Source: Aneurinibacillus sp.
Lineage (GTDB): Bacteria > Bacillota > UBA5301 > DYFA01
DNA: 64,000 bases
Assembly (NCBI GenBank): GCA_020725425.1
Contig: DYFA01000038.1
Span: 1 to 64,000 of the forward strand
Direction: 5' to 3'
Position numbers and translations under genes: made by a program. The notes beneath the pieces were generated by a model. The model did no database searches, was not told the origin of the DNA, and worked only from the letters and a program-made list of their open reading frames with translations. Numbering within the stretch: position 1 is the first letter of the stretch; each line of letters opens with the position of its first letter. Positions 18,115-25,724 of the stretch are shown in pieces.

Positions 18115-19230
18115 TTACCGGGAGATGACAAACCGGCCGTTCTTCACCACGGCAATCCGGCTCTCGATGCGCACCTGGCCCTTTTCGTCGAAATCGAGGT
18201 GGCCGCGCGGGCCGTCGAAGGCGACCTGGCTCAAGGCGTCACGGACCGCCAGGGGGGAGAAATCCTTGGCGTTCTTGAGCGCCTCGATTACCAACCACGC
18301 CGCCTCCCATCCCTGGACGGCGAACTTGGTTTCCGGCATCTTCTTGTACTCGCGGTTGTAAAGAGCGAGGAACTCGGTGGACTTCTCGTCGTCGAAGTCC
18401 ACTGACCAGTCCAACGGGAAGTAGATGCCCTCGGCCGCCGGACCGGCCAGACGCAGGAATTCGTTGGTCGCGGCTTCGGCCGAGGCGACGATGTGTCCTT
18501 GCAGATTCAGCGCTCTGAGCTGTTTCACGATGATCGAAGCCCGCACCGAGTCGGCGACGATATACACCACGTCAGGCTTGAGCGCCTTGATCTTGACGAG
18601 TTCGGCGGAGAAATCGGTGGCGGTTGGCTCAAAAAAGGCGGTGTAGACGGTCTTGGGATTGCCGTACCTGGCATACTCCTTTTGGGCGGCCTCCACCGTG
18701 GAGCGGCCGAGGTCCTCGTTGCCGGCGATGAAGGCCACCGTCTGGGCGTTCAGCTTCTTGGCCACGAACTTGGCGAAGACGGTTTCCCGCATCGCCGCCG
18801 TGGCGGTGGCCCGGAACATGAACTTGTCCCCGATCTCGGTAAGCTTGGGCGCCATGGAAACCGGCGTAACCAGCGGGATCTGCTCGCGCATCGTGATCTG
18901 CTGCACCGCCGCCGTGGGCGAGGAACCGACCGCGCCGATGATGACCGGCACCTTGTCGCCCGAGATCAGACGCTTAGCGGCGGAGACGGCCTCATCCGGC
19001 ACGTTCCGGTCGTCGTAGATCACCAACTCGAGCTTATTGCCCTTTACGCCGCCCGTGCTGTTGGCGACCTTAACGGCCAGCTTGATTCCGTCGGCCACGG
19101 CGTTGCCGATCGAGGCGAGGTTGCCGGTGAGCGGCGTAATCACCCCGATCTTGATCGTGCCGGCCAGCACTGCAGGGCTAAGGAGCAGGGTCAACGCCAG
19201 GGACAGGGCAATGGACGCCTTTTTACTCAT
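18115..19230 (-). CDS. livK: Liv-type ABC importer, substrate-binding protein LivK
   Basis: 371 residues from ATG 19230, which follows AGGAGGT. The signal peptide is SIALSLALTLLLSPAVLAG. The body is a Periplas_BP_6-type fold: IKIGVITPLTGNLASIG, VIIGAVGSSPTAAV, TPVSMAPKLTEIGDKFMFR, VAFIAGNEDLGRSTVEA. The signal peptide ends in a type I site (VLA-G) with no lipobox cysteine, which is unusual for a Gram-positive binding protein. The ligand cannot be told from sequence: Liv-type proteins bind branched-chain amino acids but also aromatics, amides and urea. It lies 50 bases after the EPSP-synthase-like gene, on the same strand. Confidence 0.9.
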   Translation of the reverse strand: MSKKASIALSLALTLLLSPAVLAGTIKIGVITPLTGNLASIGNAVADGIKLAVKVANSTGGVKGNKLELVIYDDRNVPDEAVSAAKRLISGDKVPVIIGAVGSSPTAAVQQITMREQIPLVTPVSMAPKLTEIGDKFMFRATATAAMRETVFAKFVAKKLNAQTVAFIAGNEDLGRSTVEAAQKEYARYGNPKTVYTAFFEPTATDFSAELVKIKALKPDVVYIVADSVRASIIVKQLRALNLQGHIVASAEAATNEFLRLAGPAAEGIYFPLDWSVDFDDEKSTEFLALYNREYKKMPETKFAVQGWEAAWLVIEALKNAKDFSPLAVRDALSQVAFDGPRGHLDFDEKGQVRIESRIAVVKNGRFVISR

Positions 19231-19280
19231 GCTCGACACCTCCTGCTGATTTTGACAACTTCTCACGCAGCCCGTTCGCC

Positions 19281-20567
19281 TCAGTCTTCCAACTTCTCCA
19301 GGGGGTGGCCCAGGCCGGTCATTACTTCGTAGAACGTCGGGAAGGAGATGGCGTAATACTCGGCGGTATCTATGACCGTCTCCCCCCTGGCGACCAGTCC
19401 GGCCACGGCGGCGGCCATGATGATGCGGTGGTCGTGATTGCCGAAGATTTCGGCACCATGGAGCTCTGACCGCTCGATGATCAGAGCGTCCGGCTCCTCC
19501 GTAATCCGGGCGCCCATCTTGCGCAGTTCCCGGGCGATCACCCGGCTGCGATCCGTTTCCTTCAGGCGGGAGGCGCCCAGATTCCGCAACACGGTCCGGC
19601 CGCCGGCCTGGGTGCCTAAAACGGCGAGGATGGGCGGCGCATCGGGGATGTCCCGGCAGTCGATCTCAATCCCCGTCAATCCCCGCCCACCCCGGACACG
19701 GATGCCGTCCAGTCCGTGGTTGCGCACCTCCACGTCAGCCCCCATGGCCTGGAGGATGTCGATGATCACCTTGTCGCCCTGGTAATCCCGGGTGTCCATC
19801 CCCAGCACCGTCACGTCGGAATCCGTGATGGCGGCGGCGACCAGCGGGAAACAGGCCGACTCCCAGTCGGCAGGGATCGTTTCGTGGAAAGGCCGGTAGC
19901 TCTGCTGGCCGTAGACTTTAAACCAGCGCATCCCGTCCATCTCGTAGCGGATGCCCCGGCGCTCGAGCCACCCGAGGGTCATAGCGATATAGGGCCGCTC
20001 CTGGAGATTCTCCACCACTACCTCGGTATCGCCTTCCGCCATCGGTCCGCTGATGAGCAGAGGGGTGAGCCACTGCGAGTTGACCCCTGGCAGGGTGGTT
20101 TTTCCACCTTTCAACCGGCCCCGGACCACCAGTGGGGCACAGCCGTTGCCGCGGGTGGAGAAGGCTGTAGCTCCGAGGGTTACGAGGCTGCCCAGCAGGG
20201 GGCCGGCCGGGCGGTAACGGATCTGGTAGTCGCCCGTAATCACCGTATACCCGTCAGGAATCAAGGCGGCCATGGCGGTCACGATGTAGAGGGTGGTCCC
20301 GGAATTGCCTACGTCCAAGACGTCCGCCGGCAGGTGAGGCTGGCCGACGCCTCTTACGATCCAGCGGTCCGGGAGGTTCTCGATCTCGGCACCGAACCTC
20401 CGGCATACCTCGCAGGTGGACAGGCAATCCCGGCTGGGCACAGGATTCTCGATGACCGAAGTTCCCTCCGCCAGGGTGGCGATGGCGACGGCACGCGTGG
20501 TGTTGGACTTGGAACCAGGGATTTTGGCAGTTCCTTGCAGATTGCCGGGCGTGACCCGGAACTTCAT
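19281..20567 (-). CDS. EPSP-synthase-like enolpyruvyl transferase (divergent AroA)
   Basis: 428 residues, full AroA length. Core motifs are present: PGSKSNTTR (K20, S21, R25), DVGNSGTT (86-92), YRP (R119), IPDA (D309), LKETDR (K336, E337, R340) and DHR (379-381). Compared from memory with E. coli AroA, the arginine of GNAGTxxR is Y94, Ser169 is N163, Ser197 is E190 and Lys411 is I407. Lys411 is also absent in some Bacillota enzymes, but the first three are normally conserved or similar, and Ser169 and Ser197 help hold the phosphate of shikimate-3-phosphate. The ATG overlaps the iclR stop (ATGA); livK follows 50 bases later. No other aromatic-pathway genes adjoin. It may be the true AroA, or a paralogue with another acceptor. 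Confidence 0.8.
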   Translation of the reverse strand: MKFRVTPGNLQGTAKIPGSKSNTTRAVAIATLAEGTSVIENPVPSRDCLSTCEVCRRFGAEIENLPDRWIVRGVGQPHLPADVLDVGNSGTTLYIVTAMAALIPDGYTVITGDYQIRYRPAGPLLGSLVTLGATAFSTRGNGCAPLVVRGRLKGGKTTLPGVNSQWLTPLLISGPMAEGDTEVVVENLQERPYIAMTLGWLERRGIRYEMDGMRWFKVYGQQSYRPFHETIPADWESACFPLVAAAITDSDVTVLGMDTRDYQGDKVIIDILQAMGADVEVRNHGLDGIRVRGGRGLTGIEIDCRDIPDAPPILAVLGTQAGGRTVLRNLGASRLKETDRSRVIARELRKMGARITEEPDALIIERSELHGAEIFGNHDHRIIMAAAVAGLVARGETVIDTAEYYAISFPTFYEVMTGLGHPLEKLED

Positions 20568-21415
20568 GGTGCTTCCCTTCCTTCGAACAGAGCTGCTTGG
20601 TATGGCCAGCGCGAGTAGCCGAGGTCGTATGAGGCGTTCTGAGCAGTGGCAAGAAGATCCCGGATGATGCCATGAAACTGAGTATCTGTCACCAGGGCCT
20701 TGGGGGCAGCCACCCCGATTGCCGCCACCACCTTTCCGAATTGGTTGAAGACCGGTGCCGCCACCCCTATGACACCCTCCAATACCTCACCGTCCTCTAC
20801 CGCGTAGCCCTGGCGCCGCACTTGAGACAGCGTCTTCCGGTAAACCGCGGCGTCTACTACGGTATGAGGGGTGAGAGGGGCCAGGGGATGTGATGTCAAC
20901 AAGCGATCGACTTCTTTTTCAGGGAGGAAGGCCATCATGACCTTGCCGATCGCCCCGAAATGCGGGGGGCGTCTGGAACCGATCCGGCTGGTGACCGCGA
21001 GGCTGTACTGGGACTCCCGGCGGTCGATGTAAAGCAGGTGATCATCCGCCATGATGGCGACCAAAACGGTGTGGCGGGCCCGGCGCTGAAGTTCATCGAG
21101 GTGCGGCGATAGCGTTTGGCGCAGATCGAAACTGGCCAGCGCCACTCCCCCCAACTCCAACAGGCGGGGGCCCAGGGTGTAAAGGTTTTCTTGCGAGGGA
21201 TGGGGAGCAATCAGCCCTAACCGCGTAAGGTTGACCAGGAGCCGGTGGGCGGTAGTTTTGGGAATGTGGGTCCGGACGGCGATTTGTGCGAGCGTCAGCG
21301 AGGGCTCTTCGGTAGAAAAAGCGGAGAGAATGGCTACGGCTTTAGCCAAGACTTGAATGGTGGGGGGAGAAGCCGGGGTACGATGCTTGCTGGAAGCAGG
21401 ACCACGATCAGCCAT
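20564..21415 (-). CDS. IclR-family transcriptional regulator
   Basis: 283 residues from ATG 21415; GGAGGG lies 8 bases before it, whereas an ATG at 21421 would be too close. The N-terminal winged helix is IQVLAKAVAILSAFS and AQIAVRTHIPKTTAHRLLVNL. The effector domain has RRPPHFGAIGKVMMAFLPE and GEVLEGVIGVAAPVFN, typical IclR ligand-binding sequence. IclR regulators often respond to aromatic or other carboxylic acids and control adjacent catabolic or uptake genes. It is the first gene of the operon and probably autoregulates through the palindrome at 21439-21479. Confidence 0.92.
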   Translation of the reverse strand: MADRGPASSKHRTPASPPTIQVLAKAVAILSAFSTEEPSLTLAQIAVRTHIPKTTAHRLLVNLTRLGLIAPHPSQENLYTLGPRLLELGGVALASFDLRQTLSPHLDELQRRARHTVLVAIMADDHLLYIDRRESQYSLAVTSRIGSRRPPHFGAIGKVMMAFLPEKEVDRLLTSHPLAPLTPHTVVDAAVYRKTLSQVRRQGYAVEDGEVLEGVIGVAAPVFNQFGKVVAAIGVAAPKALVTDTQFHGIIRDLLATAQNASYDLGYSRWPYQAALFEGREAP

Positions 21416-21438
21416 GGCCATTCCCTCCGCTCAGGGAA

Positions 21439-21481
21439 GCGTTCCATGTGTTAGTATACCAGACCATATCATGGAACGCAA
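21439..21481 (-). promoter_or_regulatory. Promoter with flanking palindromic operator for iclR operon
   Basis: On the minus strand, TTGCGT (21476-21481) and TATACT (21453-21458) are 17 bases apart, a good sigma-A promoter. A perfect 10-bp inverted repeat brackets it: GCGTTCCATG at 21439-21448 and CATGGAACGC at 21470-21479. One arm overlaps the -35 and the other covers the expected start site. Arm centres are 31 bp apart, about three helical turns, so two dimers or a tetramer could bind one face. IclR binding is an inference from position. Confidence 0.75.
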
Positions 21482-21535
21482 GCCAGAGTTTTTGGGGTAG
21501 GCCAGCGCCCGGCGGCCGAAACCCCTGGGCCGCGC

Positions 21536-23038
21536 CTAAACCGCTAGCGGCTCGTGGGCCAGGACCTTGGAGATGGCCCGCTGATAGAGCTCGACGTAGG
21601 AGGCGGCCGACTTGGACCAGGAGTAGTCGACCTCCATCACCCGCCGGACGAGGTTGGTCCACAGCTCAGGCCGCTCCCGGTACAGCGCCAGCGCCCGGTG
21701 AGCGGCTTCCAACAGGGCCGCCGCGGAGTACTCAGTGAAGACGAACCCGTTGCCCGCCTCGGGGCTCTGCGTGAAGTCGTGTACCGTGTCGGCCAGCCCT
21801 CCCGTCGCCCGCACGATGGGGATGGTGCCGTACCGCATGGCGATCAGCTGCCCCAGCCCGCATGGCTCGAACCGGGAAGGCATGAGGAAGAAGTCGCTCC
21901 CGGCGTAGATGCGCTGGGCGAGCACTCCGTTGAATCCGATCTGCACGGAGCATTTCTCGGGGTAGCGGCTGGCCAGCCCGCGGAACAGGTTCTCGTAACA
22001 GGGATCGCCGGTGCCGAGGGCGATGAACTGGAGGTCGTCCGTCAGGAGCTGGTCCATGGCCTCCCCGAGGATGTCCAGGCCTTTCTGGCCCACGAGGCGC
22101 GAGACGAACCCGATGACCGGCACGTCCCGCACCGGCAGCTCCATCTCCCGCTGGAGCTCCGTCTTGTTCTCCCTTTTCGCCCCGAGGTAGTCCTTGTCGT
22201 AGTTGGCCACGAGGCGCGGATCGGTCCGCGGGTTGAATTCGTGGTAGTTCAGGCCGTTGACGATGCCGAAGAGATCCCTGCTCCTGGCCTGCAGCACCCC
22301 TTCCAGCCGCTCCCCGTACTCTGGCGTCTGAATCTCCTCGGCGTAGGTCCGGCTGACAGTGTTGAGGACGTCGGCGTAGAGCAGGCCGGCTTTCATGAAG
22401 TTGACCTGGCCCCAGAACTCGAGCGCTCCCGGATGGAAGAACTCCTCACCCACCCCCAGCAGTTTGAGCGCCGACTTGTCGAAAATGCCCTGATACTGGA
22501 GGTTGTGGATGGTGTAGACCGTGGCGATCTTCTGGTAGAACCCCGGGTTCAGCGGGGTGTATTTCACCTTGAGCAGGAAGGGGATAGGCCCGGTCTGCCA
22601 GTCGTTGCAGTGGATGACGTCCGGCTGGAAGTTGAGCTTCGGAAGCATCTCCAGCACCGCCTTGCAGAAGAAGCTGAAGCGCTCGGCGTCGTCCCCGTAG
22701 GCGTAGATCCCGTCCCGGTTGAAGTAGTGGTGGTTGTCGACGAAGTACACCGGGACGAGGGCATGAGCGTCGCCGAGCCTCGCCTCGAGAGAGGACTCCC
22801 GGATGATCGCCGTCTCCTGGCGGCGCCCCATGTCGAGGGGGAAGTCGGTGAGGTATTTGGCGTTGGCGACCCGCCGGTAGCGCGGCATCACCACGCGGAC
22901 GTCGTTGGCCAGCTCGCCTTCGCCCAGGGTGGCCAGGGCTTTGGGGAGCGAGCCGGTGACATCAGCCAGTCCTCCCACCTTGGCGAAGGGGGCGACCTCG
23001 GAGGAGGCAATCAGGATGCGCAGGTTGCGGTCGAACAT
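21536..23038 (-). CDS. glgA: Glycogen synthase
   Basis: 500 residues, GT5 family. It elongates alpha-1,4-glucan from ADP-glucose. The substrate motif is EVAPFAKVGGLADVTGSLP, and the C-terminal catalytic motif is PSRFEPCGLGQLIAMRYG followed by VRATGGLADTV. It also carries VIHCNDWQTG and YTIHNLQYQG, both typical. ATG 23038 follows GAGGGAGGG. It is the last gene of a minus-strand cluster with galT, a GH57 branching enzyme and a DUF4912 protein. glgC, which would make ADP-glucose, is not in the cluster. Confidence 0.95.
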   Translation of the reverse strand: MFDRNLRILIASSEVAPFAKVGGLADVTGSLPKALATLGEGELANDVRVVMPRYRRVANAKYLTDFPLDMGRRQETAIIRESSLEARLGDAHALVPVYFVDNHHYFNRDGIYAYGDDAERFSFFCKAVLEMLPKLNFQPDVIHCNDWQTGPIPFLLKVKYTPLNPGFYQKIATVYTIHNLQYQGIFDKSALKLLGVGEEFFHPGALEFWGQVNFMKAGLLYADVLNTVSRTYAEEIQTPEYGERLEGVLQARSRDLFGIVNGLNYHEFNPRTDPRLVANYDKDYLGAKRENKTELQREMELPVRDVPVIGFVSRLVGQKGLDILGEAMDQLLTDDLQFIALGTGDPCYENLFRGLASRYPEKCSVQIGFNGVLAQRIYAGSDFFLMPSRFEPCGLGQLIAMRYGTIPIVRATGGLADTVHDFTQSPEAGNGFVFTEYSAAALLEAAHRALALYRERPELWTNLVRRVMEVDYSWSKSAASYVELYQRAISKVLAHEPLAV

Positions 23039-23051
23039 TCTGGACCCTCCC

Positions 23052-24065
23052 TCAATGGATCTCGCTGAGTGAAACCTTCAGGAACTGCGCGGCGGTCTCC
23101 GGCGGGGTGGGGTTGATGTAGATCCCTGTTCCGAGTTCGAAACCGGCGAAAATGGTGAGGCGCGGGATGAGCTCCAGGTGCCAATGGTAGTACTCCCCCG
23201 CTTCGAGGTCCAACGGGGCGGTGTGCAGGATCAGGTTGAACGGCGGGTTCTCGAGTGACCCGAGAAACCGGGTGAAGGTCTCTTTGAGGAGGCTCGCCAG
23301 GACCTCGATCTGCCGCTCGCTGAGGGCGTCGAAATCCGAGTGGTGCTGCCGGGGTAGAATCCAGAGCTCGAAGGGTGAGCGGGAGCTGTAGGGGCAGAAG
23401 GCCACGAAGTCCTGGTTCTCACAGACCAGGCGTTCCCCGTCCAGGAACTCCCGCTTGATCAGGTTGCAGTAGATGCACTCGCCGGTCTCCTCGTAGTACC
23501 GGAGGGCGCCGTCCAGCTCCCGGGTGATGACCGGAGGGATCACCGGGGTGGCGACGAGCTGGAAGTGGGGGTGCTCCAGCGAGGCGCCGGCAGTGGCGCC
23601 GTGGTTCTTGAAGATCTGGATGTAGCGGAGGTTCTTGTCCCCGCGGAGGTCGGAGAACCGGTCCCGCAGCGCTTGCAGGATGGCCCGGGTCTGCTCGGCG
23701 GAGTGAGTGGCCAGGTCGGAGTCATGCTCGGGGGACTCGATGATCACCTCGTGGGCCCCATACCCTGCCTGCAAGTGGTAGAAGTCGTTTCCCAGGTTGA
23801 CCCCGGCGGGATGTTCCTCGATGGCGAGCGCGGGGAACTTGTTGGGCACCACGCGCACAGTCCAGCCGGGCTCGTTCCGCCCGCCGGACGGCCGGTAAGC
23901 CATGATCTCGGGAGGGGTCATCGCCTCGTGGCCGTAGCAGAAGGGACACGCCTCGGTACCTTTGCGCTGCTCCGCCGGCCGCTTGAAGTCGGACGGCCGC
24001 TTGGCCCGCTCGGTGGCGATGACCACCCAGGTTTCGGTGACGGGGTCCTGCCTCAGTTCAGGCAC
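23052..24065 (-). CDS. galT: Galactose-1-phosphate uridylyltransferase
   Basis: 337 residues from GTG 24065, which follows GAGGAGGAAA. It has the HIT-superfamily catalytic segment AGASLEHPHFQL, zinc cysteines in CPFC near residue 40, a second pair in ECIYCNL, and the C-terminal HWHLELIPR. GalT exchanges UMP between UDP-glucose and galactose-1-phosphate. Placement between glgA and the branching enzyme, with no galK or galE nearby, suggests it may serve glucan or nucleotide-sugar metabolism instead. Related enzymes use ADP- or other NDP-sugars, so substrate is uncertain. Confidence 0.87.
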   Translation of the reverse strand: MPELRQDPVTETWVVIATERAKRPSDFKRPAEQRKGTEACPFCYGHEAMTPPEIMAYRPSGGRNEPGWTVRVVPNKFPALAIEEHPAGVNLGNDFYHLQAGYGAHEVIIESPEHDSDLATHSAEQTRAILQALRDRFSDLRGDKNLRYIQIFKNHGATAGASLEHPHFQLVATPVIPPVITRELDGALRYYEETGECIYCNLIKREFLDGERLVCENQDFVAFCPYSSRSPFELWILPRQHHSDFDALSERQIEVLASLLKETFTRFLGSLENPPFNLILHTAPLDLEAGEYYHWHLELIPRLTIFAGFELGTGIYINPTPPETAAQFLKVSLSEIH

Positions 24066-24084
24066 TGGCTTTCCTCCTCTAACC

Positions 24085-25707
24085 CTACCCCGTCGGGGCC
24101 GCGGTGCGGCGGGCCGCCGCCGGGCAGGAGCGGAACGCGTCCAAGTCCAGGTCGGGAAAGAGGCTGTCTCGCCCTTCGAGCTCCGCGAGCCAGCCTTCAT
24201 CGAGGCGGTTGCCGAGCAGGTCCTCGTACAGCCGGGTGAACCGGCCGACGTGATCCTTGAACCGGCGCACCGCATACGGGACGGTTGTTCCGGTCTTCAT
24301 GATGAACGCCCAGTCGGACGCCTGTGCCAGGAGCAGCTCCCGGGCAGCCTGGCGCAGGGCCCGCCGCTTTAGGCCGTCGGGGTTCGGAAAACGTTCGACC
24401 AGCTCCGTCATTCGTTCCGCCGCTTTGTGCAGGTGGCGGTAGAGCCAGTCGTTGGCCCCGTTGAGCCAGACTTCGTGATACCCTTTCCAGCCCCAGCTCG
24501 ACTGGGCCGGCATGGCGACCTGGTTCCGGGGGTACTCGGCCAGGTAGTCGGAGAGGGTGACAGTCTTGACGGTGTCCTGGTCGTAGGCGATCTTCCGCAG
24601 GAGGAACTCGAGCCACTGCGGGCCCTCGAACCACCAGTGCCCGAAAAGTTCGGCGTCGTAGGGGGCCACGATGAGCGGCTTCCGGTCCATGACGCCGGCC
24701 AGATACTCGACTTGTTTCTCCCGGTAGAACATGAAGTTCCCGGCGTGCAGGGCGGCCTTCTCCCGGGCCCGGTCCGGGTCGTAGGGCTCCTTGTGGTCGG
24801 TACGGCCGGTGATGCGGTAGTATTTAAGTCCCGTAGGGATCCGCTGGCCTTCGGGGGTCAGGTAGGGCCGTAGGTAATCGAGTTCCAGGTCGAAGCCGAT
24901 GTCCCGGTAGAAGTCCCGGTACTCGTAGTCCCCCGGGTAACCTTCGGTGGCCGACCAGACCTGCTTCGACGACTCGAGGTCCCGGCCGAAGGCGGCTACG
25001 CCGTGGGGGGTAAAGACCGGCGCGAAGTTGGCGTACCGGGGCCGGGGCGTGGCGAAGTAGAGGCCGTGGGCGTCCGTGATGAAATAACGGATGCCGCACT
25101 CGGCGAGGAAGGCGTCGTGGCCCGGCATGAAGGCGCACTCCGGCAGCCAGAACCCGGCCGGCGGCCGGCCGAAGTGGCGGCGGTGCTCGTCCACGCCGAG
25201 CTTGACCTGGGCCCGCACGGCCGGGGGGTTATAGTCGAGCAGCGGAAGATACCCGTGAGTGGCGGCGGAGGTGATGATTTCCAGCCGGCCGGCCCGCTCC
25301 AGCCGGGCGAAGCCCTCCACCAGGTTGCAGCGGTACACCTCGGTGAAGAGGTGGCGCGCCCGCTCGAACCAGTTCCGGTACATCACCGCAAGCCGCGCGA
25401 ACTCGGGCTGCCAGCGGGTGCGCTCGACCTCCTTCCCGGCCAGCTCCAGGAGCGAGTCCAGGTGCCGGAGGTACCGCTCCGAGAGGAAGGCGTCAGAGAA
25501 CATGGCCAAGAGCGAAGGAGTCAGCCCCACGGTGAGCCGGAAGGGGACGTCGTCGGCCATGAGCCGCTCGAAGGTGTCCAGCAGCGGGAGGTAAGTCTCG
25601 GTCAGAGCCTCGAAGTACCAGTTCTCCTCAAGGAAGTACTCGTGCTCGGGGTGACGCACGTAAGGCAGGTGGGCGTGCAGCACGATGGCGAGGTATCCCT
25701 TGGCCAT
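24085..25707 (-). CDS. GH57 1,4-alpha-glucan branching enzyme
   Basis: 540 residues, the normal length of GH57 (DUF1957-containing) branching enzymes. The N-terminal barrel starts YLAIVLHAHLPYVRHPE. The catalytic nucleophile is the Glu in FWLPECAFMPGHD; the acid is the Asp in APYDAELFGHWWFEG. The C-terminal helical region includes SSWGWKGYHEVWLNG, a family signature. It makes alpha-1,6 branches in glycogen. ATG 25707 follows GAGGAGGAG, 17 bases after the DUF4912 gene. The genes downstream, galT and glgA, share the strand and spacing of an operon. Confidence 0.92.
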   Translation of the reverse strand: MAKGYLAIVLHAHLPYVRHPEHEYFLEENWYFEALTETYLPLLDTFERLMADDVPFRLTVGLTPSLLAMFSDAFLSERYLRHLDSLLELAGKEVERTRWQPEFARLAVMYRNWFERARHLFTEVYRCNLVEGFARLERAGRLEIITSAATHGYLPLLDYNPPAVRAQVKLGVDEHRRHFGRPPAGFWLPECAFMPGHDAFLAECGIRYFITDAHGLYFATPRPRYANFAPVFTPHGVAAFGRDLESSKQVWSATEGYPGDYEYRDFYRDIGFDLELDYLRPYLTPEGQRIPTGLKYYRITGRTDHKEPYDPDRAREKAALHAGNFMFYREKQVEYLAGVMDRKPLIVAPYDAELFGHWWFEGPQWLEFLLRKIAYDQDTVKTVTLSDYLAEYPRNQVAMPAQSSWGWKGYHEVWLNGANDWLYRHLHKAAERMTELVERFPNPDGLKRRALRQAARELLLAQASDWAFIMKTGTTVPYAVRRFKDHVGRFTRLYEDLLGNRLDEGWLAELEGRDSLFPDLDLDAFRSCPAAARRTAAPTG

Positions 25708-25724
25708 TACTCCTCCTCCTCGCT

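Noticed and set aside
21536-21540. Reading the iclR operon and glycogen cluster as one transcript
   Set aside because: glgA ends about 55 bases before the iclR promoter and the functions differ; the promoter-operator at 21439-21481 separates them.
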